Positions 24,395-32,391 of a stretch of DNA of 64,000 nucleotides are shown in pieces. The position numbers and the translations under genes are program-made. The stretch covers positions 186,001-250,000 of the forward strand of contig NZ_PXZL01000030.1 of the NCBI RefSeq assembly GCF_003013405.1. The letters run 5' to 3'. Source of the stretch: Brevibacillus formosus (lineage in GTDB: Bacteria; Bacillota; Bacilli; Brevibacillales; Brevibacillaceae). The notes under the pieces were generated by a model. That model had not been told where the DNA came from, made no database searches, and saw only the letters and a program-made list of their open reading frames with translations. Each line of letters starts with the position of its first letter. Positions within the stretch are counted from its first letter, which is position 1.

Positions 24395-24907
24395 ATGAAG
24401 GATTACGACCTGGAGATCAGTGTATTGAAACAAAAAATCGTGGAAGCACATGCGCTTCTGAGCCAATTGGAAACTGAGCGCAAAAACTACCTGACGCAAC
24501 TCGAAAGGCGCAAAGCGTTTCTCTCTTCGCGCGAAATACTCGAAATCCTGGAGACAAAAGCTGGCCGTGTCGGCAGTATGGCTACCGTCAAACGCTGGGC
24601 AGATCAAGGCTATTTAGGGGATTGTATAGACGAACGGGAGACCTTCCCCCTTTTGGTCAGTAAACAAGGTAACAAACGATTTCTTTTTCCTCGAGAATCC
24701 GTACTCACTTACCTATATAAAAAAGGGTATCTTCGCCCGAGCTACGAGGTTTTGGATCGTGTCCAGCTCACAAGAGAGAGCATTTGCTGCTGGGGGATCA
24801 TCACCTCCGTCGAACGAAGCGATCAGCACTTCACCTACCAAGTCCAATTGGAAAAAACGGGAGAAGTATTGTTGGCGGTACCAGAAGAAGAACTGCTCAT
24901 CCCATAA
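24395..24907 (+). CDS. Coiled-coil protein with MerR/excisionase-like HTH
   Basis: A 170-residue protein. Residues 1-45 are a coiled coil (LKQKIVEAHALLSQLETER region). Residues 47-115 read LSSREILEIL, ATVKRWADQGYL, then GNKRFLFPRESVLTYL, which is the pattern of winged-helix excisionase/MerR-like DNA-binding domains. The last 50 residues are beta-rich and unknown. It is divergent from preT and followed after ten bases by another small gene, with which it forms a pair. A DNA-binding regulator is likely; the target is unknown. Confidence 0.65.
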   Translation: MKDYDLEISVLKQKIVEAHALLSQLETERKNYLTQLERRKAFLSSREILEILETKAGRVGSMATVKRWADQGYLGDCIDERETFPLLVSKQGNKRFLFPRESVLTYLYKKGYLRPSYEVLDRVQLTRESICCWGIITSVERSDQHFTYQVQLEKTGEVLLAVPEEELLIP

Positions 24908-24916
24908 GGAGGCACT

Positions 24917-25345
24917 ATGGAACTGGCCGTAATCACGCTGGAAAATACAGTTGCCAATCAAGAGAGATCACGACAAATCCGCGACTTGCATAAAAAAAAG
25001 GGCCAGACCCTCGCCATTCGATTTAGCGAAGAACTGACCCATATTATTTTAGAAGCACCATGCTTGTATATCCCCGACCAGGAGTGGCTCGACGAAGCTG
25101 TTGGCTTCGAAGGAATCGTAAAAAAATCAACGGAGTACTACGAGCTGCACCCTCGAACCAAAGGGAAGACTGTCAACCTTCACCTTGATTCAGAATTGGC
25201 AGCTGAGCTGGAGCTCATTCGCTCTCTCGTCAGCAGCAAAACGCAGCAGGAAGTCCTTCGCGAGTTGTTCGTTCGAGGCATGCGCTCGTATCTGGCCGAG
25301 AAGGAAGCAACCAGCTCCCCCATCAGCACCAAAAAAGAACGATAA
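24917..25345 (+). CDS. Small protein with possible ribbon-helix-helix C-terminus
   Basis: A 142-residue protein of unknown family. The C-terminal segment (KTVNLHLDSELAAELELIR, then SKTQQEVLRELFVRGMRSYL) has the strand-helix-helix rhythm of RHH DNA-binding proteins. The N-terminal 90 residues are unassigned. The ATG follows AAGGAGG four bases upstream. Co-transcribed with the HTH gene ten bases before it; the pairing of two DNA-binding folds is unusual. Confidence 0.6.
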   Translation: MELAVITLENTVANQERSRQIRDLHKKKGQTLAIRFSEELTHIILEAPCLYIPDQEWLDEAVGFEGIVKKSTEYYELHPRTKGKTVNLHLDSELAAELELIRSLVSSKTQQEVLRELFVRGMRSYLAEKEATSSPISTKKER

Positions 25346-25355
25346 TCCCTGCTCC

Positions 25356-26615
25356 TTACCAAGTAAACGTGATTTTGTCGCCCGTGATTTGATAGCGAAC
25401 CGTGTAAGTCTGTTTCTTCTCTTTCGCGCTGATTTCAAACACAATTGCTTTTTTCGTCAGATCAGGCTTGACTGTATTGACATCCAGCATATCAAATGAC
25501 TCGTTTGCCTTTTTCTCCATCCCTACAATTTCTATCTTTTCATGGGTAGCGACGTGATAAACTCCCACCCCCATCATTGTCTGATACAAGATCCAGTTAT
25601 TGTCCAGCCATGTTACTTCATCGATAAAATAACCTGGGAACAGTTGGGCTTGTGGTGTGTAATCTGGCTGGTAGAAACGAATATTCGCGTTATTGTACAA
25701 ATTGTCTGAATCAATCACTGCGATTTTTTTCTTGTCTGGTGATGGGATTCCCGCTTTTTTCGCCAATTCGATTTTTTCTTTTTCATTTTCGATCCTCAGT
25801 TTTTCAATCAAAAACAGGGAATCTTCTTTGGAAAAGACGATGTTCTTTACGTTTTTCAAATCTGCGAGCTTGTCTTTGCTCGGAAAATTATTGTAGATGG
25901 TTAGCGTTGCGTCATCGGGCATACCATCGTAGGCAATGCCTCTGGATGGATACTCCCAGGCGTATGTACCGATTCCTCTAAGGTGATACGAAAAATCCGG
26001 CTTACCCCAAACACCAAAGATAGAGAAATCAGCATATTCTGCGGGTGCCCCTAATTTTTCACCATAGTCTTGTAAATTTTTAGCCATATCAACAAGTGCT
26101 TTTGTATCGGCGATCTGATCACGACGATAAATAGAAATGGCTTTTACTTTATCCTGCTCAAACGTGAAAAACAAGTGATAGCCCTGTTCCGCATAGCCAA
26201 TCACCGAAAGCTTATCATCAGTAAAATGTGGTTTCCCCAAGACTCGGACGATCTCCTCTTTACTTTTGGAGGTCGTAATCCCTTTTACAATTTCGCCTTT
26301 ATAGGAAGGTTCAACGAGAACGGCAAACGCTTGGTTGTTTTCGTCCCACTTCAAACTGATTCCCGATGGATAATACACATAATCATCAAATTCTTTCACG
26401 GATTTCCCCAGGAGCTTCGTAAGCGAATCTTGTTTCCACTGATGGGAAGTGAAGGTATTCACGAGCAGCTCTTTTGACAAATCTGCTGGTGCCTGCACGG
26501 ATGTTCCAGTACCGCTTTGCGGCTTGATTGGCATTGTCGTTGATGCGTTTGCTGCGAATGCTGTCGAAGCGAACAAACAGCAGGACAACAGTAGCATTAT
26601 CGCTTTCTTTTCCAC
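25356..26615 (-). CDS. Secreted protein of unknown function (possible DUF4309)
   Basis: A 419-residue protein with an N-terminal signal peptide (MEKKAIMLLLSCCLFASTAFA, then ANA). The GTG start at 26615 is seven bases after GGGAGG; a longer frame upstream has no ribosome site and would bury the signal peptide. The region around KEEIVRVLGKPHF..GYAEQGYHLFFTFEQDKVKAISIY resembles DUF4309 repeats; this is a visual call. The C-terminal half is a beta-rich domain without recognisable motifs. Convergent with the gene pair at 24.4-25.3 kb; probably monocistronic. Confidence 0.7.
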   Translation of the reverse strand: MEKKAIMLLLSCCLFASTAFAANASTTMPIKPQSGTGTSVQAPADLSKELLVNTFTSHQWKQDSLTKLLGKSVKEFDDYVYYPSGISLKWDENNQAFAVLVEPSYKGEIVKGITTSKSKEEIVRVLGKPHFTDDKLSVIGYAEQGYHLFFTFEQDKVKAISIYRRDQIADTKALVDMAKNLQDYGEKLGAPAEYADFSIFGVWGKPDFSYHLRGIGTYAWEYPSRGIAYDGMPDDATLTIYNNFPSKDKLADLKNVKNIVFSKEDSLFLIEKLRIENEKEKIELAKKAGIPSPDKKKIAVIDSDNLYNNANIRFYQPDYTPQAQLFPGYFIDEVTWLDNNWILYQTMMGVGVYHVATHEKIEIVGMEKKANESFDMLDVNTVKPDLTKKAIVFEISAKEKKQTYTVRYQITGDKITFTW

Positions 26616-26746
26616 TTCATTCCCTCCCAAACTATCAGCATAACTATACAACCATCGCCATAAAACAACGGTTATCCCTAAATTATACCAGAAATAGACA
26701 AAATCCGCTAAACGGAATTTTTCATCCATGATCAATATAAAAGAGT

Positions 26747-26788
26747 AAAGCGTCCTTACCCTGAACTTGTGATGGAAAGGACGCTTTT
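26747..26788 (-). terminator. Terminator of secreted-protein gene
   Basis: AAAGCGTCCTT and AAGGACGCTTT form a perfect 11-bp stem with a 19-base loop, 14 bp beyond the stop at 26802. The minus-strand tail is TACTCTTTTAT, with a modest T content. Confidence 0.7.
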
Positions 26789-26801
26789 CGATGCACGATA
26801 T

Positions 26802-28103
26802 TTATTTCGATTCACCGTTGAGATAATTGAAGAATGGTTGATCTACCCAAAATTTGTATGTCTCTACCTTTACTTTGTCATTCAGCTTGTGAAAGCCTTC
26901 CACGACTTTTGGTGATTCTTCATTCAGGGAGAACGACTGCACAACATAACGACCATCTTTTAACACGTTGTTCGTAATGACAGCATAATCAGCCAGCTCC
27001 GTACGGGAATGATAAAGCGGCTGCCACCAAGAAGCCTTGAGCAACCCGGTCATGTCCTCTTGATCTCGTTTGGCATATTTCAAAACAAGTGGCTGGAACT
27101 TCTCTTTCTCTTTTACGCTGTCGAATTCCAGACTGAGATCGTATTCCTTGGCATACGCAATGTAGTTGCCGTTTTCAATCTGAACGACCTCATAGTCGGC
27201 TGTTTGAACGGGCTCTCCCCATTCCTTCAAGTAAATGAAGGCAGATGTTTTTGGCTCAAATTGAACCTTGGCATTGACACCTTCACTTTTTAACAGGCCG
27301 ATTAATTGAATGGCGTGAGCGATATCACTATGCCCATACGTAATCGTGCGCTGCGGATCAAAATGAGGATCGAATGCGGCATCCTTCAGATTGTAGCCAG
27401 TAATCAGGTTTTGCTTCAAGCCTTTGTCTACGAGTTCTTGCAACTCACCGGCTTTGATGATTTGCGATTCGTTCCACGCCTGTACGAGCTTGCCAAAAAT
27501 CTCTTCATCGGCGATTGTGCCCAAATAGTTTTTGGCAGAGCCATGGAACTCTGCTACTTTGGCTAGCAATTGACCCGCAAGCTCTGCGGATACGACCCCT
27601 TCTACAGAAGCAGACTTCAGAGCATTGGCGGACACAAGTCCCGTGTCAATAGCTACAGCCAGCTCTTGTGCAGCCTGCAAGGTAAGCGCGCCGCCTTTTT
27701 TGTACGAAATCCCTGCTTTTTTCAAGGCAGCCGCCACTTTTTCTTGGCTATATGTATACCCGAGCTCTTTTAACTCAGCAGCTTTTGCGGCAGCACTGAC
27801 TGCTTCCCATACAACCAGCTTGGAGGCATCTTTGGATACAGGCAAGAAAGTTTTGGCTGAGAAGTCTTTTTCCGATATACTTGTGGAAGTAGATACGATC
27901 TTGACCAATGCTTTCTCAAATTGCTCGCGAGTTACCGTCTTGTCAAAAGTCACACCGTATTGCTGCTGCAAAAAGCTGTTCCACTCTACGTGCGCTTCTA
28001 CCGTTGTTTTCGTTGTTGCACCGACTGCGGTTGGAAAAACGAGCGCCGCAGAGAGTACGGCAGCTGAAGTGGAGAGTTGTAGCCATTTCGCTGATCTGTT
28101 CAT
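26802..28103 (-). CDS. Secreted protein of unknown function
   Basis: A 433-residue protein with a clear signal peptide (MNRSAKWLQLSTSAAVLSAAL, then VFPTAVGA). The ATG at 28103 follows GGAGGATTCTTC. The N-terminal half is helical and Ala/Lys-rich, with segments (VTREQFEKALVKIV; KVAAALKKAGISYKKGGALTLQ) faintly like S-layer-homology repeats but without the SLH consensus. The C-terminal half is beta-rich with many aromatic residues. It has its own terminator and no evident operon partner. An exported cell-surface or medium protein is the most that can be said. Confidence 0.7.
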   Translation of the reverse strand: MNRSAKWLQLSTSAAVLSAALVFPTAVGATTKTTVEAHVEWNSFLQQQYGVTFDKTVTREQFEKALVKIVSTSTSISEKDFSAKTFLPVSKDASKLVVWEAVSAAAKAAELKELGYTYSQEKVAAALKKAGISYKKGGALTLQAAQELAVAIDTGLVSANALKSASVEGVVSAELAGQLLAKVAEFHGSAKNYLGTIADEEIFGKLVQAWNESQIIKAGELQELVDKGLKQNLITGYNLKDAAFDPHFDPQRTITYGHSDIAHAIQLIGLLKSEGVNAKVQFEPKTSAFIYLKEWGEPVQTADYEVVQIENGNYIAYAKEYDLSLEFDSVKEKEKFQPLVLKYAKRDQEDMTGLLKASWWQPLYHSRTELADYAVITNNVLKDGRYVVQSFSLNEESPKVVEGFHKLNDKVKVETYKFWVDQPFFNYLNGESK

Positions 28104-28218
28104 GAAGAATCCTCCTGACGTATGAAGACGAGTCATATTAATATTATTCCTATGCGTTTACTGGGGATATAATCAACTACATTAACACTCCTGCATTCAT
28201 CCTGTCAATAACTAGAAT

Positions 28219-28264
28219 AACCCGAATTCCTCCTGCAAATGGAGGGCTTCGGGCTATTTTTTCA
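28219..28264 (-). terminator. Composite hairpin after LOG-family gene
   Basis: CCCGAA-tt-CCTCC-tgcaaat-GGAGG-gc-TTCGGG: a long stem with one internal mismatch pair. The plus strand has TATTTTTT after it and the minus strand TTATTCTAG, so it may work in both directions. Confidence 0.65.
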
Positions 28265-28269
28265 CGTTC

Positions 28270-28851
28270 TTATTTATCCAGTTCCGACCACTTGTTCACT
28301 TTCACTGGCGGTGTGTAATCTCTCATCCGATCTAGCAAAACAGCGGGATCACTTTCGCACAGGATCAATTCGCCCTGCATAGCGGGAATAAATCCGGCTT
28401 CAGTCGCATGCTCCACCATTTGCATCAACGGCGTATAGTAGCCGTCCACGTTCAACAGTCCGATTGGCTTTTGGTGAATACCAATTTGGCCCCAGCTCAC
28501 GACTTCAAAAATTTCTTCAAAGGTACCTAATCCGCCCGGCAAAGCAATGAAGCCATCAGACAGATCGATCATTTTCGCTTTGCGCTCGTGCATCGTCAGG
28601 ACCTCATGCAATTCTGTCAGCCCTTTATGTACGATTTCTCCACGGAACAGTCCTGTAGGCATGACACCGATCGCTTTGCCATCGCCTTCCAGTACTGCAT
28701 TTGCAACGCGCCCCATCAGTCCCATGCTGGAACCACCATAGACCAATTCAAGACCACGAGCGACCAGTTCTTTTCCCAACTCCTGTGCATACCGCTCAAA
28801 AAGTGGGTTTACACCCGGATTGGAACCTGCATAAACACAAATACGTTTCAT
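28270..28851 (-). CDS. LOG family protein (TIGR00730)
   Basis: A 193-residue Rossmann-fold protein with the family signature PGGLGTFEEIFE and the upstream Arg/Lys motif MHERKAKM, after an N-terminal KRICVYAGSNPG and ELVYGGSSMGLMG. Members with these motifs are cytokinin-nucleotide phosphoribohydrolases that release adenine-type bases from 5'-monophosphates; the physiological role in Bacilli is unclear. Closest known Bacillus relative by pattern is YvdD. The start follows GGGAGGATGAC. It is divergent from the MazG-like gene across an AT-rich promoter region. Confidence 0.88.
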   Translation of the reverse strand: MKRICVYAGSNPGVNPLFERYAQELGKELVARGLELVYGGSSMGLMGRVANAVLEGDGKAIGVMPTGLFRGEIVHKGLTELHEVLTMHERKAKMIDLSDGFIALPGGLGTFEEIFEVVSWGQIGIHQKPIGLLNVDGYYTPLMQMVEHATEAGFIPAMQGELILCESDPAVLLDRMRDYTPPVKVNKWSELDK

Positions 28852-28910
28852 GTCATCCTCCCAAAACTTGTTGAAGTAGAATGGCTTTTCCTAAATTTCT
28901 TTGCGTGTAA

Positions 28911-28922
28911 TATAATTATACT
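28911..28922 (+). promoter_or_regulatory. -10 elements in divergent LOG/MazG promoter region
   Basis: TATAAT (28911) and TATACT (28917) overlap in the plus orientation, and the reverse strand also reads TATAAT from 28922. -35 boxes are weak in both directions. The region is a plausible divergent promoter. Confidence 0.35.
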
Positions 28923-28946
28923 AAAATCAGGAAGGGACAGATATAT

Positions 28947-29270
28947 GTGAATATAACCGAGTTTCAAAAATGGGTTGGAGATTTTTATCAAGAACGCGGA
29001 TGGACAGAGTACGGCCCGTTTATTCGTGTAGGTTTTCTGATGGAAGAGGCTGGCGAGTTGGCAAGAGCTGTTCGGACCATTGAAATTGGGCGAGATCGTC
29101 CTGATGAAGGGGAAAAACTCGCTGGGGAAGCTCGGCAGGAGCTGGTGGAAGAGCTGGGCGATGTACTCGGGAATTTAATCTTGCTGGCCAATCAATACGA
29201 GGTTCCTTTTGAAGAGATTTTGGAAGCACATCGAGAAAAGCTGCAAAAGCGCTATCAGCTCCATCGTTGA
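28947..29270 (+). CDS. MazG-like nucleotide pyrophosphohydrolase
   Basis: A 107-residue all-alpha NTP pyrophosphatase-type protein. The metal-binding pattern EExxE...ExxD is complete: FLMEEAGELARAV and then ELVEELGDVLGNLILLAN. Single-domain MazG proteins remove non-canonical or damaged nucleotides. Start GTG (an ATG overlaps it in another frame), with AGGAAGGGA upstream. It ends at a strong terminator shared with the convergent aminotransferase gene. Confidence 0.85.
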   Translation: MNITEFQKWVGDFYQERGWTEYGPFIRVGFLMEEAGELARAVRTIEIGRDRPDEGEKLAGEARQELVEELGDVLGNLILLANQYEVPFEEILEAHREKLQKRYQLHR

Positions 29271-29277
29271 ATAAATA

Positions 29278-29323
29278 CAGCGGCAGCCTAGGATTTTCGC
29301 ATCTCCTAGTCTGCCGCTGCTTT
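29278..29323. terminator. Bidirectional terminator between MazG and aminotransferase genes
   Basis: CAGCGGCAG-c-CTAGGA pairs with TCCTAG-t-CTGCCGCTG: 15 base pairs with a single mismatch and a 10-base loop. The plus-strand tail is CTTTCAT and the minus-strand tail is TATTTATT. Confidence 0.8.
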
Positions 29324-29354
29324 CATCTATTCGTTCTATTCGTACAAGCTACTC

Positions 29355-30719
29355 CTACTCCAGTGTATCAAAGGCTTCCTTCATAACCTGCGCAATAAAA
29401 TCGATATCATCGCTCGTCGTGGTAAACGGTGGCGAAAGTGTCAGCACATTGTTGAAGCTCGGAATGGTGTCGCCATTACGCCCGATGATCAGCCCACGCT
29501 TCTTGCACTCGGCAATCACCTGTGTCAATTTCGCTGGCGCCGCAGGTTCCTTTGTTTTACGATCCTCTACCATTTCAATCCCCATCAGGAAGCCGAAGCT
29601 GCGGATGTCTCCAACGTATGGATGATCTGCGAGAAAAGCCAGCTTGGCACGCAATTCTGCACCGAGCTCCTCAGCTCTCTCCACCAGTTTTTCCTCTTCT
29701 AAAATTTCGAGATTTTTCAGGGCTAGTGCGCATGCCGCCGGATTGCCGCCGAACGTATTGACATGACGAAAATGCAGATTATTCCCCTGCTCATTGAATT
29801 TGTCTGCGATTTCAGCCCGTACAGCTGTTGCGGAAAGTGGCAAGTAGGCGCTCGTAATACCTTTGGCCATAGTCACAATGTCTGGCTTGATTCCGAAGTT
29901 TTGGTGCCCGAATTTTTGACCGGAGCGGCCAAATCCGCAGATGACCTCATCTACAATCATCAACACACCGTACTTATCGCAGATTTCCCGCACTTTTGGC
30001 ATGTATTCCGGCGAAGGAACGAGGACGCCTCCCCCGGTAATGGTCGGCTCCATGATGATGGCAGCCACTGTCTTTTCGCCTTCCCAATTGATCACTTGAT
30101 CGTAGTATTGGGCGCACTCCAGATTGCATTTGCCGTACGATTTTCCAGCCGGACAGCGATAGCAATAAGGCGGCGGTACATGAAGGAAGCCAGGTGCCAA
30201 TGGCTCGTATTTTTCCTTTCGTATGGATTGACCAGTTGCAGCGAGAGCCCCCATCGTATTCCCGTGGTAAGCGCGATGTCGCGAAATGAATTTGTAACGG
30301 CCCGGCTCTCCGTTCTGGTGATGATATTGTCGGGCAATCTTGAATGCGACCTCGTTCGCTTCCGAGCCGCTGTTAGAAAAGAAGACCCGATACTCCTCGC
30401 CAAGCCATTCGCTGATCTTCTCGGATAGACGAATAGCGGGTACGTGGCTTTGGGTGAGTGGAAAATATGCCAATTGCTTCAGCTGCTCGTAAGCGGCGTC
30501 TGCGAGCTCCTGCCGGCCATAGCCAACGTTTACGCACCACAAGCCAGACATCCCATCCAGATAGCGGTTCCCGTCGATATCGGTGATCCATGATCCGCTC
30601 GCTTCCGTTACGATCATCGGATTGGGGTTGTAGGGGGACATATGGTGCCACATATGCGAACGGTCGGCATCCAGCAAGCTCTCTTTATCAAAATCTTTTG
30701 TCACTTGTTCTTGCTCCAT
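29355..30719 (-). CDS. Class III aminotransferase, probable beta-alanine transaminase
   Basis: PLP enzyme of 454 residues. It has the omega-aminotransferase landmarks FSNSGSEANEVAFKIARQYH, YHGNTMGALAATG, the Asp of LMIVDEVICGFGRSG and the Schiff-base Lys in VTMAKGITSAYLPLSA. In this context it would convert beta-alanine (from the ureidopropionase) plus pyruvate or 2-oxoglutarate to malonate semialdehyde. It is the downstream partner of the dehydrogenase gene, 31 bp apart. The start follows AAGGAGGATTGCGCG. Other omega-amino acids remain possible substrates. Confidence 0.88.
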   Translation of the reverse strand: MEQEQVTKDFDKESLLDADRSHMWHHMSPYNPNPMIVTEASGSWITDIDGNRYLDGMSGLWCVNVGYGRQELADAAYEQLKQLAYFPLTQSHVPAIRLSEKISEWLGEEYRVFFSNSGSEANEVAFKIARQYHHQNGEPGRYKFISRHRAYHGNTMGALAATGQSIRKEKYEPLAPGFLHVPPPYCYRCPAGKSYGKCNLECAQYYDQVINWEGEKTVAAIIMEPTITGGGVLVPSPEYMPKVREICDKYGVLMIVDEVICGFGRSGQKFGHQNFGIKPDIVTMAKGITSAYLPLSATAVRAEIADKFNEQGNNLHFRHVNTFGGNPAACALALKNLEILEEEKLVERAEELGAELRAKLAFLADHPYVGDIRSFGFLMGIEMVEDRKTKEPAAPAKLTQVIAECKKRGLIIGRNGDTIPSFNNVLTLSPPFTTTSDDIDFIAQVMKEAFDTLE

Positions 30720-30750
30720 CGCGCAATCCTCCTTCTTTTTTCGTAAGAGG

Positions 30751-32259
30751 TTATTTTACAAACACTTTTTGCGAGCCTATGCTGGTATCGCCATCTTCAA
30801 ACCATCTGGATGTGACCGTTTTTTTCTTCGTGAAAAAGAGGACGCCATCTTTTCCATTTGCATGCAAATCACCGTAAAAGGACTGTTTCCAACCCGAGAA
30901 AGCAAAGAAGCCCATCGGAGCAGGCACCCCTACATTGACACCGACCATCCCCGCTTCCACTTGCTGAACGAATTCTCTTCCCCATTTTCCGTTGTTCGTG
31001 TAGATGGTCGCCCCATTGCCAAAACGCGAGCGGCTGATCGTCTCCAAGCCCTCTTCAAAGTCTTTCACACGCATGACACTGAGGACAGGCGCGAAAATCT
31101 CGTCACGGACAATGACCATCTCTGCATCTGCCCTGTCAAAAATCGTTGGCCCGAGGAAGTAGCCATCCGGCAGCTTTTTCGCATCCTCGCGACCATCACG
31201 TACCAGCTCGGCACCAGACTCGACACCTTTTTCGATATAGTCATGTACTTTGGACAAGTGCGAATCACGGATGACAGGACCGAGATCGATGCCTTCCTCC
31301 AAACCATTCCCCATCGCGAGAGCATTCGCTTCCTCGATCAGATGCGCGATCAGCTCATCGGCAATCTCCTCGACAGCTACTACAGCGCTGGCTGCCATAC
31401 ACCGCTCTCCTGCACAGCCAAAAGCTGAACTCGTAATTGTTTTTGCCGCGCGCTTCAAATCCGTGTCAGGCATGACCAAATGGTGATTTTTCGCCCCAGC
31501 CAGTGCTTGTACGCGCTTCCCGTTCGCCGCTGCTGTCTTGTACACGTATTCTGCAACCGGCTGCGAACCGACAAACGAGATCGCTTTTACGTTCGGATGC
31601 TCCAACAGACCATTGACGACATCATGCGCTCCGTTTACGACGTTGAATACACCGTCTGGCAGCCCTGCTTCCTTTAGCAGTTCGGCGATCCGAATCGAAG
31701 ACAGTGGCGTACGCTCCGAGGGCTTCAGAACAAACGTATTTCCTGCGGTAATCGCTATCGGGTACATCCACATCGGGACCATCACAGGGAAGTTAAACGG
31801 TGTAATCCCGCCGACTACCCCCAAAGGAAAGCGGATCACCTGACTGTCGATGCTGTTTGCGATATTAGGCAATGTTTCACCCATCATCAATGTCGGCATC
31901 CCACAAGCGAACTCTACCATTTCCAGCCCACGCAATAGCTCCGCCTGTGCCTCAGGCAGATTTTTCCCGTTCTCCATGGTGATCATCCGAGCGAGTTCAT
32001 CCTCGTGCTTTACGAGAAGACTATGAAAACGAAACATAATGCGCGCACGATCCACGACAGGGGTAGCACTCCAGCTCACAAACGCTTCCTTTGCAGCAGC
32101 AACAGCCTTGTCCACATCTTCTTTTGTCGACAGTGGCACGCGCGACAACAATTCTCCTGTTGCCGGATTGGGTACATCCTCAAAACGTGTCGTTAGTGAA
32201 TCTACCCACTGTCCCCCAATGTAGTTTTTCAATGGATTTCCAACGATAGCTGTGTTCAT
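30751..32259 (-). CDS. mmsA: CoA-acylating (methyl)malonate-semialdehyde dehydrogenase
   Basis: Aldehyde dehydrogenase superfamily member of 502 residues. It oxidises malonate semialdehyde or methylmalonate semialdehyde with NAD and CoA to acetyl- or propionyl-CoA and CO2. MMSDH features: NYIGGQWVDSLT, GGITPFNFPVMVPMWMYPIA, FVGSQPVAEYVYKTAA, and the catalytic Cys in SAFGCAGERCMA (the family lacks the general-base Glu found in other ALDHs). Inositol catabolism uses a relative (IolA), but the neighbours here point to beta-alanine. It is divergent from the PucR-type regulator, with overlapping promoters. Confidence 0.93.
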   Translation of the reverse strand: MNTAIVGNPLKNYIGGQWVDSLTTRFEDVPNPATGELLSRVPLSTKEDVDKAVAAAKEAFVSWSATPVVDRARIMFRFHSLLVKHEDELARMITMENGKNLPEAQAELLRGLEMVEFACGMPTLMMGETLPNIANSIDSQVIRFPLGVVGGITPFNFPVMVPMWMYPIAITAGNTFVLKPSERTPLSSIRIAELLKEAGLPDGVFNVVNGAHDVVNGLLEHPNVKAISFVGSQPVAEYVYKTAAANGKRVQALAGAKNHHLVMPDTDLKRAAKTITSSAFGCAGERCMAASAVVAVEEIADELIAHLIEEANALAMGNGLEEGIDLGPVIRDSHLSKVHDYIEKGVESGAELVRDGREDAKKLPDGYFLGPTIFDRADAEMVIVRDEIFAPVLSVMRVKDFEEGLETISRSRFGNGATIYTNNGKWGREFVQQVEAGMVGVNVGVPAPMGFFAFSGWKQSFYGDLHANGKDGVLFFTKKKTVTSRWFEDGDTSIGSQKVFVK

Positions 32260-32285
32260 CCCTTCAACTCCTCACGTTCAATTGA

Positions 32286-32314
32286 TTGACAATTACATTT
32301 TATCCAAAAATAAT
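32286..32314 (+). promoter_or_regulatory. Sigma-A promoter of PucR-family regulator
   Basis: TTGACA, 17 bp, AATAAT: a perfect -35 and a 5/6 -10. Transcription would start near 32321, giving a leader of about 70 bases with a small dyad CGTAA-cgca-TTACG. On the opposite strand CTGACA-15-TAAAAT, a candidate mmsA promoter, overlaps it, so the two divergent promoters compete for the same DNA. Confidence 0.7.
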
Positions 32315-32391
32315 GCCTGTCAGCACTAGACAAAGCGTAACGCATTACGTAGGGTTAATCTTACAGAGTGTAAATAGAAGAGGTGATCCTG

